In this document: piece by piece, positions 18,982 to 27,563 of the stretch
Numbering within the stretch: the stretch's first letter is position 1
Layout of the letters: each line of letters opens with the position of its first letter
DNA from: Candidatus Schekmanbacteria bacterium
GTDB taxonomy: Bacteria > CSSED10-310 > JACPHN01
Direction: 5' to 3'
Length of the DNA stretch: 64,000 nt
NCBI GenBank assembly: GCA_016188575.1
Contig: JACPHN010000032.1
Location: 1 to 64,000, forward strand
Notes under the pieces: generated by a model
The model's database searches: none
What the model saw: the letters and a program-made list of their open reading frames with translations, nothing else
What the model was told of the DNA's origin: nothing
Translations under genes and position numbers: made by a program

Positions 18982-19641
18982 CTACGCCGCCAGCGGGATC
19001 ACGTAGTAGAGAATGGCGAAGAAGTGCAGAGCGCTTCCGGCGAGCACGAACAGGTGCCAGATCGCGTGATTGTACGGTAGCGCCTTCCAACCAAAAAAAA
19101 CGGTGCCCGCCGTGTACGCAACGCCGCCGGCCGCCAGGAGCGCCAGGCCGCCCGGCGCGACCGCCTCGGCAAGCGGCTTCGCGGCCACGACGATGGCCCA
19201 ACCCATGGCGATGTACAGCCAGATCATCGCGCCGCGCCCGTCCCGCCGCGAAACGACTCGCAGCACGATCCCCAACGCCGCGAGCCCCCAGATCACAGCA
19301 AATAACGACCATCCCCACGGCCCGCGCAGATTCACGAGCGTGAACGGGGTATACGTGCCGGCAATCAGCGCGAAGATGGCGCAATGATCGAGCAGCCGCA
19401 GGATCGGCTTGGCGCCCGCATGCGGAATGCTGTGGTACAGCGTCGACGCCATGTAAAGCAGCACGAGCGTCGACCCGAACACGCTGCAGCTCACCACGTG
19501 CCACGCCGTGCCGTACAGCGCCGCAGACGCCACCAGCACGCCGAGCCCCGCAATGGCCAAAAGCGCGCCCACACCATGAGTGATGCTGTTGGCGAGCTCT
19601 TCGCCGACGCTGTATCCCTGTGCCTCTGCTTCACGAGTCAT
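18982..19641 (-). CDS. Hemolysin III / YqfA-type membrane protein (PAQR family)
   Basis: This 219-residue protein is predicted to have seven transmembrane helices. It shows the family marks: GEELANSITHGVGALLA at the N-terminus with the conserved His, SCSVFGSTLVLLYMASTLYHS with a Ser and His, LLDHCAIFALIAGTYTPF in the middle, and NHAIWHLFVLAGSALHFFAI near the end. The conserved Ser, Asp and His residues form the metal site typical of the PAQR/hemolysin III superfamily. The ATG at 19641 has GGAGAAG upstream. Despite the name, bacterial members are not proven toxins; a membrane lipid or ion homeostasis role is more likely. It converges with the NYN gene, leaving 8 bp between the stops. Confidence 0.9.
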   Translation of the reverse strand: MTREAEAQGYSVGEELANSITHGVGALLAIAGLGVLVASAALYGTAWHVVSCSVFGSTLVLLYMASTLYHSIPHAGAKPILRLLDHCAIFALIAGTYTPFTLVNLRGPWGWSLFAVIWGLAALGIVLRVVSRRDGRGAMIWLYIAMGWAIVVAAKPLAEAVAPGGLALLAAGGVAYTAGTVFFGWKALPYNHAIWHLFVLAGSALHFFAILYYVIPLAA

Positions 19642-19902
19642 CGCTGCTTCTCCGTGCCGCAAACGCGGCTGTGCTCGCTCGAAGAAATCGCCCGCGCGGG
19701 AGCGTCGCGGCCGCGGCCGAGCCCACACGCCCACGGCGATAGAAATGCTGCGAGTGAGATGATACAGTACAAGTGTAACGCCGGATTGCTGCTTTGAATA
19801 CCCCCCAACGCCCCTCAACCGGCGCCCGCGGCGCGTGGGTGCGCATTGCCGCCACGCGCCCGGAAGGTCTCCGCGCATGCTGTCCCGCCCGGGAGGTCGC
19901 CC

Positions 19903-20586
19903 ATGAAGAATATACGAATCACGGAACACGCGTTCGAGAAGACGGGCCACGTCCGATGGCTACTCGGCCGAGCTTTCCTCCGCCTCATGGGATGGCGCCT
20001 CGAGGGCGAGTTGCCGCAGTGCGGGGCGGCGGTCATCATCGCGGCTCCCCACACCAGCAACTGGGACATGTTCTACATGCTCGCCGTGGCGTGGTCCTAT
20101 CGCGTCAAACTAAGCTGGCTCGGCAAGCACACGATTTTCCGCCCGCCCTTCGGCTGGCTGCTCAAGAAACTCGGCGGCATTCCCGTCGACCGCCGGCAAC
20201 CGGGCGGCCTCGTCGAGCAGGCTGCGGCGCGATTGCGCACGGAACGAAAGTTCCTGCTGCTCATGGCGCCCTCCGGAACGCGCGGGAAGCGGCCGTGCTG
20301 GAAGTCCGGTTTCTATCACATCGCGCACAGCGCAAATGTCCCCGTGATCTGCTCCTTTCTCGACTACGGCCGGCGCGTTACGGGAATCGGCCCAAGCTTT
20401 CTGCTTGAAGGCAACCCCGCGGTCGACATGAAAAAGATCCGCGGGTTCTACTCCGGCATGCAAGGCAAGCGCCCGGAATGCATGACGCCGGCGCTTCTCC
20501 GCGAGGAGATCGAGGACGCGGAAACGGCCGGCGGGGCGCGAGCGGTTCTCGAGGCGGCGCGCGGTGAGGGCCACGCACAAGCGTAG
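19903..20586 (+). CDS. 1-acyl-glycerol-3-phosphate acyltransferase-type protein (PlsC-like)
   Basis: The 227-residue protein has the acyltransferase catalytic motif HxxxxD in APHTSNWDMFY, the substrate-binding block GGIPVDRRQPGG, and the later block MAPSGTRGK, in which APEGTR is replaced by APSGTR. This is the order seen in PlsC-like lysophospholipid acyltransferases. It lacks strong membrane helices, as in the short soluble-like members. The ATG at 19903 has GGGAGG about 6 nt upstream. The acyl acceptor is unknown; lysophosphatidic acid or an ornithine-type lipid precursor is possible. No co-transcribed neighbour is evident. Confidence 0.85.
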   Translation: MKNIRITEHAFEKTGHVRWLLGRAFLRLMGWRLEGELPQCGAAVIIAAPHTSNWDMFYMLAVAWSYRVKLSWLGKHTIFRPPFGWLLKKLGGIPVDRRQPGGLVEQAAARLRTERKFLLLMAPSGTRGKRPCWKSGFYHIAHSANVPVICSFLDYGRRVTGIGPSFLLEGNPAVDMKKIRGFYSGMQGKRPECMTPALLREEIEDAETAGGARAVLEAARGEGHAQA

Positions 20587-20775
20587 CCGCGCCTGCCCAC
20601 GCCAATCCGCCGGGTCCAAGCCAAGCGTCGCAATTGGCAGGCTCAAACTGCCTGCAAATTGGCGCTCGACGAGCAGCCGATTACCGCGTAGACTGCGGCC
20701 GAAGCGCTTTCCTGAAGACCCGCGCGACCGCCGGGGGGGAAGCGCCCATTATCCGTAGCCCGCGAGGTCCCCATC

Positions 20776-22272
20776 ATGGTGCTCGTCACTCTTGATCCCC
20801 AAGATGCTGTGCCGATTTATCTGCAAATCGTCGCGCAGCTTCGCGCGCAAATCGACTGCGGCACGCTCGAAGCCGGCGGCATTCTGCCGCCGACGCGGCG
20901 TTTTGCCGAGCGGCTCGGCGTGAGCCGCTCCACCGTCTATCGAGCCTACGAGGAGCTGTGGGCGCTCGGCTATCTGGACGGGCGACCCGGTTCGTACTCG
21001 CGCGTGCGGGAACGACCGCGCACGGCGCTCCCTGGGCCCGCCATGCCCGACAGTCTGCTGGACTGGCGGGAGCTATCGGCTCCCGGCGTGGACGCGACAC
21101 TGGGGGCGATTCACTCGCAGCGCAGTGAGCCGGAGGTTCGCGACGCAGCAAGCACGATCAACTTCAGCCCTCTGGACATGGACCCGGAGCTCATCCCCGT
21201 CGACGATTTTCGGCGCAGCGTCGGCGCCGTCTTGCGCGCGCCCGGAACCGCGGTGCTTCGTTATTGCGCGCACGCGGGGTACCTGCCGCTACGCGAGTAT
21301 CTGGCGCAGCGGCTGCGCCGCCATGGGGTGGCCGCGAACGCGGACCAGGTCGTCGTGACCAACGGCTCACAGCAGGGTCTCGATCTGATCATCCGGTTGC
21401 TCGCCGGTCCAGGTACGAGCGTGGCCGTCGAGGAGCCCACCTACGCTTTGCTACTGCCGCTCTTGCGGTTGCACCAGGTCCGCATCGTGCCCGTGCCCAT
21501 GAACGCGGCAGGGGTCGACCTCGGCATTCTGGAGGATTGCTTCAAGAAATCGCGCATTGCGTTCTTCTACACCATGCCCAACTTCCAGAATCCGACGGGC
21601 ATAACCACCGCGCAACCGCACCGGGAGGCGCTCCTGGCGCTCTGTGAGGCGTATCGCGTGCCGCTCGTCGAGGACGGGTTCGAGGAGGAGATGAAGTATT
21701 TCGGCAAGGTTTCCTTGCCCATCAAGTCCATGGATGAGCGCAACATCGCGCTGTATGCCGGCACGTTCTCGAAAGTTCTCATGCCGGGCCTTCGCATCGG
21801 CTGGATTGTCGCCCACCGCGATTGTATTGACCGGCTGGTCGCTATCAAGCGCTTTTCGGATCTGTCCTCCAGCACGCTCACCCAGGCCGCCGTCCTCGAT
21901 TTCTGCCAGCGAGGTCTCTACGATCATCACCTGCAGCGGATGTTTCGGGTCTACCGGCGGCGTATGGGGGTGGCGCTGCGGGCCCTCCGGGAGCATGTCG
22001 CCAGCGAGGATGCGGTCTACACGGAGCCCGCCGGGGGGTACCTGCTTTGGGTGCGGCTACCTGGGCCGGTTGCCGCCGGGGAGCTGTACGAGCGGCTGCG
22101 GGCGCACGGCGTCGTCGTCTCGCCGGGAGAGCCGTATTTTACCGAGCCTCCTCGGGAAGCGTGCTTTCGGCTGTCGATCTCGACATTGAACGAGCAGCAG
22201 ATCGCCGAGGGAATTCGCCGCTTGGGTGCCGCGATCGCGGCGGTTCGCGGGAGGTGCGCTCATGTTGCTTGA
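20776..22272 (+). CDS. MocR-family regulator (GntR HTH fused to class I aminotransferase fold)
   Basis: The 498-residue protein has an N-terminal GntR-type winged helix (about 10-80: PIYLQIVAQLRAQI, LPPTRRFAERLGVSRSTVYR, AYEELWALGYL) followed by a fold-type I PLP domain. The PLP-binding motif is TFSKVLMPGLRIGW, with the Schiff-base lysine near residue 332, and MPNFQNPTG carries the cofactor-ring Asn region. MocR/PdxR proteins sense PLP or amino-acid-derived ligands and control neighbouring genes. Its stop overlaps the start of the radical SAM gene by 11 nt, so the two are co-transcribed and the radical SAM enzyme may act in the regulated pathway. Confidence 0.92.
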   Translation: MVLVTLDPQDAVPIYLQIVAQLRAQIDCGTLEAGGILPPTRRFAERLGVSRSTVYRAYEELWALGYLDGRPGSYSRVRERPRTALPGPAMPDSLLDWRELSAPGVDATLGAIHSQRSEPEVRDAASTINFSPLDMDPELIPVDDFRRSVGAVLRAPGTAVLRYCAHAGYLPLREYLAQRLRRHGVAANADQVVVTNGSQQGLDLIIRLLAGPGTSVAVEEPTYALLLPLLRLHQVRIVPVPMNAAGVDLGILEDCFKKSRIAFFYTMPNFQNPTGITTAQPHREALLALCEAYRVPLVEDGFEEEMKYFGKVSLPIKSMDERNIALYAGTFSKVLMPGLRIGWIVAHRDCIDRLVAIKRFSDLSSSTLTQAAVLDFCQRGLYDHHLQRMFRVYRRRMGVALRALREHVASEDAVYTEPAGGYLLWVRLPGPVAAGELYERLRAHGVVVSPGEPYFTEPPREACFRLSISTLNEQQIAEGIRRLGAAIAAVRGRCAHVA

Positions 22273-23020
22273 GCTCAAAGACAGCATCACCTATGGCCCG
22301 GTGCGCTCCCGGCGGCTCGGGAGCTCGCTTGGAATCAACATTCTGCCGGCTCGCAGGAAGACTTGCACGTTCGACTGCATTTATTGTCAGTATGGTTTCG
22401 CGCCATCGTATTCCGCAGGCGAGGTGGCGGGTCTGGTCTTTCCGCACGCGGACGCCGTGTTCGCCGCGGTCGCGGAGCGGCTCGCGACGCTGCCGGCGCC
22501 GCCCGAGTACCTGACGTTTTCGGGAAACGGAGAGCCGACGCTGCATCCCGACTTCGCGGCGATTGCGCGCGGCGTCGCATCGCTCCGCGACCGCCTGGTG
22601 CCGTCGGCACGGACCGCGATCCTTTCGAACGCCTCGACGGTGGGCAGCGCGGCGACGCGGGCCGGCCTACAGGTACTGGACGAGCGAATCATGAAGCTCG
22701 ACGCCGGCAACAGCGTGATGTTTTCGAGCTACGATCGGCCGCATGCCAGTATTGGTCTGGAGGAGATCGTGGCCGCCCTGGCCGCGCTGGGCAGGGTGAC
22801 GATTCAGGCGCTGTTCGCCGGAGGGCCGCGCGGTAACCTCGCGGAGGAGCACGTTGGCGCGTGGACCGAGGCGGTTCGGGCGATTCGTCCTGTCGCGGTG
22901 CAGGTGTATACGCTGGCGCGCCCGGTGCCGAGCCGGGCGATCACAGCGGCGACGCCCGCGGAGCTCGACGCGGTAGCCGCGCGGCTGACACGGTACGGCA
23001 TCGCCGCCGAAGTGTACTGA
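22262..23020 (+). CDS. Radical SAM protein
   Basis: The 252-residue protein carries the radical SAM cluster motif CTFDCIYC (CxxxCxxC) near residue 35, then LTFSGNGEPTLHPDF, which corresponds to the SAM-binding GGEP-type motif, and LSNAS. It resembles the small radical SAM family that includes COG0731-like wyosine-type and archaeal/bacterial Fe-S oxidoreductases, but no auxiliary-cluster cysteines are visible. The ATG at 22262 has GGGAGG upstream and lies inside the end of the MocR gene, giving translational coupling. The substrate is unknown. Confidence 0.85.
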   Translation: MLLELKDSITYGPVRSRRLGSSLGINILPARRKTCTFDCIYCQYGFAPSYSAGEVAGLVFPHADAVFAAVAERLATLPAPPEYLTFSGNGEPTLHPDFAAIARGVASLRDRLVPSARTAILSNASTVGSAATRAGLQVLDERIMKLDAGNSVMFSSYDRPHASIGLEEIVAALAALGRVTIQALFAGGPRGNLAEEHVGAWTEAVRAIRPVAVQVYTLARPVPSRAITAATPAELDAVAARLTRYGIAAEVY

Positions 23021-23139
23021 GGGGCCCCTCCGTCCGGCGGAGTTTGGAGGCCTCCCCCCGTGTGCGGGGGGAGGTGCGGTGGGGGGTCTTCGTGATACTC
23101 TTTCCGCGTCGCTGGCGGTCGCACAGATGGTGGATTCAG
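23021..23139. repeat. Palindromic intergenic element, copy 3 (left end truncated)
   Basis: This copy directly follows the radical SAM stop codon. It has the inner palindrome CTCCCCCCGTGTGCGGGGGG, then the family right arm (GAGGTGCGGTGGGGGGTCTT) and the right terminus GGTGGATTCAG at 23129-23139. The left terminus is missing. Confidence 0.7.
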
Positions 23140-23154
23140 GGCGAGCGGGGCGGC

Positions 23155-23183
23155 TTGACAAATCGCCGTCTGCGCCATAAGTC
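23155..23183 (+). promoter_or_regulatory. Sigma-70-type promoter of csoR-copA
   Basis: A perfect -35 TTGACA (23155-23160) is followed after 17 bp by a -10-like TAAGTC (23178-23183). It lies 36 bp upstream of the csoR start, directly before the operator-like site. Confidence 0.5.
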
Positions 23184-23187
23184 AATA

Positions 23188-23208
23188 GGCATAGGGGGTA
23201 TACCTTCC
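23188..23208. promoter_or_regulatory. CsoR operator-like site
   Basis: The sequence GGCATAGGGGGTATACCTTCC contains the G-tract plus TATACC half-site layout of known CsoR operators, with a perfect GGTATACC palindrome at 23197-23204. It sits between the proposed -10 and the csoR start, where a bound repressor would block transcription until copper releases it. Confidence 0.55.
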
Positions 23209-23219
23209 AGGAGGGCAGC

Positions 23220-23498
23220 GTGGAGCTCGATCGCAAAACCACCGTTCAACAACGCATGCTAAAGATCGAAGGACAGCTCAAAGGCGTGCAGCGCATGGTC
23301 GCCGAAGAACGTCTGTGCATCGACGTCCTCAGGCAGATCTCCAGCGTCCAGCAAGCGCTCAATGGCGTCGCCCGCGTCGTCATGGAAGGACACCTCCAAA
23401 ACTGCGTGAAAAAGGCCATGAGAAGCGCTGACGAGGAAACCCAGGATCAGATGATCAACGAGGTGCTCGAGACGCTTTTCGCTATCAAAAAGAGGTGA
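23220..23498 (+). CDS. csoR: Copper-sensing repressor CsoR
   Basis: The 92-residue all-helical protein is a CsoR/RcnR family repressor. The Cu(I) ligands are in register: C33, H58 and C62, with the C-x24-H-x3-C spacing of CsoR. KIEGQLKGVQRMV and HLQNCVKKAM are family signatures. The GTG start at 23220 follows GGAGGG. Binding of Cu(I) should release it from the operator just upstream and switch on copA, which begins 3 nt after its stop codon. Confidence 0.92.
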   Translation: MELDRKTTVQQRMLKIEGQLKGVQRMVAEERLCIDVLRQISSVQQALNGVARVVMEGHLQNCVKKAMRSADEETQDQMINEVLETLFAIKKR

Positions 23499-23501
23499 GT
23501 T

Positions 23502-25535
23502 ATGGGAGCGGACGGGGTCGCGGCCGCGATTGATCTGGGCGCCAACGAACACCGGCGCTTCGACCTTCCCATCGAAGGAATGAGCTGCGCGAGCTGTGCG
23601 GCCAAGGTCGAAAAGGCCCTGGGGTCGCTGCACGGTGCCCGCCGCGCCGCGGTCAACCTGGCCACGAAGGTAGCGACGGTAGAGGGCGCCGTCACTTTGC
23701 GGGAGGTGCTCGACACCGTGACGGGAACCGGGTTCACCGTGCCCACGCGAACACACGTGTTGCCGGTTAGCGGGATGTCCTGCGCGAGCTGCGCCAGCAA
23801 GATCGAGCGCCTCGTCGGCGCGCTGCCAGGCGTCACCGCGGCGGCGGTGAGCTTTGCCGATGAAACCTTGACGGTGTCGCTGGTGCCGGGCATGATCACC
23901 CGGGCCGGAGTAGCCGCCACGGTCGGTGAAGCCGGCTACACGGCGATCGTGCCTGAAGGTGGCGATACCGACCTCTTGGCGATCGCCGATGAGATGCGCA
24001 GCCGGGAAAAGCGCGAGCTGCGCCGCCGACTGCTCGTGGCGGTGCCGATCGCGGTCCTGTTCATGGTGGCCATGTCGCTGCGCTCGCGCCTGGCGCTGAT
24101 CGAGCGCATCTGGTCTCCGTGGCTCGAGCTCGTGCTCGCGACGCCCGTGCAATTCTACGCGGGCTGGCCGTTTCTCGCGGGAAGCTGGAAGGCGCTGCGG
24201 ACGCGATCCACGGACATGAACGTCCTGATCGCTACCGGGACGCTGGCGGCCTACGGGTTCAGCCTCGCAATGCTCCTGTTTCCCACCTTCTTTTCCGGAG
24301 CACACGCCTCACACGTCTATTTCGAGGCCGCGGTCGAAATCATCGCGCTCATTCTGCTCGGCCGCTATCTGGAGGCGTCGGCCAAGGCCAAGACGGGCAC
24401 GGCGATTCGACTGCTGGTGGGGCTGCAGCCCAAGGAGGCGCTGCGACTGGAGGGTGACACCACGCGGCCGGTGCCCATCGACCGCTTGCGCTCCGGGGAC
24501 CTCATCGTGGTCGCTCCGGGGGAACGCATCCCTGTGGACGGTGTCGTTGCGGACGGACAGAGCGCCGTCGATGCCAGTGCCTTGACCGGTGAGGCCGAAC
24601 CCGTCGATCGCGGCGTGGGGGACGAGGTCATGAGCGGTTCGGTAAACGTGTCGGGGCGATTGGTGCTGCGCGCCAGCCGCGTCGGCGAAGAGACGACGCT
24701 GGCGCAGGTCGTGCGCCTGGTGCGCGAGGCCCAGGGCACCAAGGCCCCCGTGCAGCGTCTCGCCGACCGCGTCAGCGCGGTTTTTGTCCCGGCGGTCATG
24801 GTCGTGGCGACACTGTCGTTCATCGGCTGGCTGGCGCTCGGTCCGGAGCCGCGGCTGGCCAACGCGGTGGTGAGCGCTGTTACGGTTCTCATCATCGCCT
24901 GCCCCTGTGCGCTCGGTCTGGCCACCCCGACGGCGGTCATCGTCGGCGTCGGGCGCGGCGCGACTCAGGGCATTTTGATCAAGAACGCGGAGGCCATCGA
25001 GCAGATGCAATCGCTTCGTGTCCTTGCGCTCGACAAGACGGGAACGCTTACCGCCGGCAAGCCGGTCGTGCAGACGGTGCTCGCGGTCGCCGGCAAGTCG
25101 CGCGCGGACGTGTTGCGCATCGCGGCCTCGGCCGAGCTTGGCAATCGCCATCCGATCGCGATCGGGATCGTTCGCGCCGCGGAGTCCGAGGGGATCGCGG
25201 AGCTTACGCACCCATCGCGCACGCGCAATCATCCCGGCGGCGGTCTGGAAGCCATCGTCGGTGGGCAAACGGTGTGGATCGGTAGCCCGGTGTTCGTGCG
25301 CCGCATGGCCGGTGGCGTGGAAGTTCCGGAGGCGTGGCAACGCGAGCTCGATGCGGCTCGCAGCTCGGTCATCGCGGTGGCGGTGGAGCAGCGCCTGAGT
25401 GGCGTCCTCGGCACCGCGGACCCGCTGCGCCCGGAAGCCCGCGCCTTCAGAAGCTCGACGAAATCAAACGTCTGCAGTCGACGGTCGGCCCGGTCGCCAT
25501 GGTCGGAGACGGCATCAACGACGCCCCCGCACTGA
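23502..25535 (+). pseudogene. copA: Copper-exporting P1B-type ATPase CopA, 5' part of a broken gene
   Basis: This frame encodes two heavy-metal-binding domains (GMSCASC near residue 27 and again near residue 90), the membrane region with ACPCALG (CPC near 467), the actuator TGEAEP, the phosphorylation motif DKTGT (near 510) and the ATP-binding HP motif (NRHPIAIG). It then reads GVLGTADPLRPEA and runs into about 30 unrelated Ser/Arg residues. The next family segment appears in a different frame from about 25450. The phosphatase-like TGD(N) motif and its surrounding ~40 residues are absent from all frames between the two parts. As sequenced, the pump should not be functional. Confidence 0.85.
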
Positions 25536-25852
25536 CTCAGGCCGATGTCGGCGTCGCCATCGGTGCGGGCAGCGACATTGCCGCCGAAGCCGGCGATATC
25601 GTCCTGGTCCAGAGCCGTCTGGACCAGGTAAGCACGGCGGTGGCGCTCAGCCGCACCACCATGCGCACGATCAAGCAGAATCTATTCCTCAGCTTCGTCT
25701 ACAACACGCTGGCAATCCCGATTGCCGCCGGGCTCTTGTACCCGTTCTTGGGGCTGCGCTTGCAGCCGTGGATGGCTGCAGCAGCCATGGCGCTCTCCGA
25801 CGTATCTGTCATCGGCAACAGTCTGCTTCTGCGCCGGCGTCCGTTGAGATAA
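25334..25852 (+). pseudogene. copA: CopA, displaced 3' part
   Basis: Homology begins at about 25450 with QKLDEIKRLQ and continues with MVGDGINDAPALTQADVGVA, the metal-coordinating hinge motif, then the last two transmembrane helices and the Ser/Asn-containing LSDVSVIGNSLLLRRR of the copper pathway. The stretch from the ATG at 25334 to about 25449 overlaps the 5' part in another frame and is not family sequence. The shift relative to the upstream frame equals a net loss of one base modulo three. Confidence 0.82.
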
Positions 25853-26050
25853 CGCGCGGCTCCCGCCACGGGCGCGTGATGCACATTGCCACAGACGCTG
25901 AAGTGACGCACCTGTTCACCTTCCCCCGGCTTGGAGGCGGGAGGTGAACAGGTACAAGCAACGTGCATCACGCGTTACCGCGGAGAGCGCCGGGGTAAGT
26001 GCTCACCTCCCCCCCGCTTGCGGAGGGGACAGAGGGGGGGCGACAACGGC
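25853..26050. other. Convergent intergenic region rich in hairpins
   Basis: This region between copA and the hydantoinase gene holds a 100-bp nested inverted repeat and then a C-rich/G-rich palindrome (about 25999-26042) resembling the core of the intergenic element family. Both genes end here, so the structures could act as bidirectional terminators, although no T-run follows either. Confidence 0.5.
25874..25973. repeat. 100-bp nested inverted repeat
   Basis: The outer arms GCGTGATGCAC (25874-25884) and GTGCATCACGC (25963-25973) are perfect inverted copies. Inside, ACCTGTTCACCT (25910-25921) and AGGTGAACAGGT (25942-25953) are a second perfect pair around a CCCCCGGC-rich loop. The layout fits a small mobile or REP-like element. 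Confidence 0.75.
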
Positions 26051-27445
26051 TCAGCGCAACAGCTCCCCGTAGCGCGCGCGCCGGACGAAGCGGCCGCCAC
26101 CTGACAAAAGCTGCCTGCCGGAATCGACGACGACACGGCCGCGCGATAGCACCACCTCGGGCCAACCCTGCACTTCGACTCCCTCGTACGCGCTGTAATC
26201 CACGCGCATGTGGTGCGTGTCCGGATTGCCAGCGGAGATCACGGTGCGGCGATCCGGGTCAAACACGACCAGGTCTGCATCGCTGCCGACGGCAACCGTG
26301 CCCTTCTTCGGGAACAGGCCGAACGTCCTGGCGGCCGCGGTGGAGGTCAGGTTTACGAACTGATTCAGGGTCAGCCGCCCGCCGGCCACGCCCGCGCTAT
26401 AGATCAGGCTCATGCGGTTCTCGAGCCCAGGAGCGCCGTTCGGGATCTTCGTGAAGCTGTCGAGGCCAAGCTCCTTCTGGCCCTTGAAGCAAAACGGGCA
26501 GTGATCTGTAGCGACGAGCGCGAGGTCGCCCATGCGTAGGCCCTCCCACAGCTTGTCCTGATTCCATTTTTCGCGCAGTGCGGGGGTCATCACCCATTTC
26601 GCGCCTTCGAACCCGGGACGCTCGTAGTAGCTGTGGTCGAGCAGCAGGTACTGTGGGCACGTCTCCGCCTGCACGTTCAAGCCGCGGTCGCGCGCGAGCT
26701 TTACCTGCTCCAGAGCATCGTGGCAGGATAGATGCACGATGTGCAGCGGCACGTTGGCGACTTCGGCGATCGCGATCGAGCGGAATACCCCTTCCGCCTC
26801 CATGCGCGTCGGGCGGGTCAGGGCGTGCCACCGCGGCTCCGTCTTCCCCTCTGCGACGGCGCGCTTGACGATTTCGTCGATGACGATGCCATTTTCGGCG
26901 TGCATGCAGATCATCGTGTGGTTCTCGCCAGCCTGGCGGAAGGTCCGATAGAGAACGCCATCGTCTACGTAGAGCACGCCAGGGTAGGCCATGAACAGCT
27001 TGTAGCTGGTAACGCCGCTATCCGCGAGACGTTCCATCTCTCCGAGGCGCTCCTCGGGCATGTCGGTGACGATCATGTGAAAACCGTAATCGATCGTCGC
27101 CTTGCCCTCGGCTTTGGCATGCCAGGTGTCCAGGCCCTCAAGCGTCGACCGTCCCTTGCTCTGAATGGCAAAGTCGATCAGCGTTGTCGTGCCCCCAAAC
27201 GCCGCGGCGCGAGTGCCGGACGCGAAGTCGTCAGCGGATGTGGTGCCCCCGAACGGCATATCCAGATGGGTGTGTGGGTCGATGCCACCGGGAATGACGA
27301 GCTTGTTGGTGGCATCGATGACGTGGTCGGCGCGATGCGGCAGACTGGCGCCGATGTGGGTGATCTTTTCGCCCTGAATAAAGATGTCAGCGAAGTAATC
27401 GTCGGCGGATGTGATTACCCGCCCGTTGCGAATCAGCACGGACAT
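26051..27445 (-). CDS. hydA: D-hydantoinase / dihydropyrimidinase
   Basis: The 464-residue cyclic amidohydrolase opens hydantoin or dihydropyrimidine rings in the cytoplasm. All metal ligands are in place: H58 and H60 (DPHTHLD), the carboxylated lysine K149 (TSYKLFMAYPG), H182 (CMHAENG), H238 (HIVHLSCHDA) and D314 (ATDHCPF). The binuclear zinc site should be intact. I chose the ATG at 27445 because GAGGAG lies 9 nt upstream; the ATG at 27451 would leave only 3 nt. No carbamoylase or transporter gene is adjacent, so the physiological substrate cannot be inferred. Confidence 0.92.
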   Translation of the reverse strand: MSVLIRNGRVITSADDYFADIFIQGEKITHIGASLPHRADHVIDATNKLVIPGGIDPHTHLDMPFGGTTSADDFASGTRAAAFGGTTTLIDFAIQSKGRSTLEGLDTWHAKAEGKATIDYGFHMIVTDMPEERLGEMERLADSGVTSYKLFMAYPGVLYVDDGVLYRTFRQAGENHTMICMHAENGIVIDEIVKRAVAEGKTEPRWHALTRPTRMEAEGVFRSIAIAEVANVPLHIVHLSCHDALEQVKLARDRGLNVQAETCPQYLLLDHSYYERPGFEGAKWVMTPALREKWNQDKLWEGLRMGDLALVATDHCPFCFKGQKELGLDSFTKIPNGAPGLENRMSLIYSAGVAGGRLTLNQFVNLTSTAAARTFGLFPKKGTVAVGSDADLVVFDPDRRTVISAGNPDTHHMRVDYSAYEGVEVQGWPEVVLSRGRVVVDSGRQLLSGGGRFVRRARYGELLR

Positions 27446-27563
27446 GAGCATCGTCTCCTCTTTGAGATGCTTCGGCGATAATCGTAGGATAGCCGGGCCG
27501 GCGGGCGGTGCCAAGAAGCGGGTTTCATGCTCGATATCATCGCTAATCTGCGCGTGTTTCCGC

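Noticed and set aside
20731-20760. G-rich stretch before the MocR gene as another repeat copy
   Set aside because: It lacks the terminal repeats and a matching C-rich arm.
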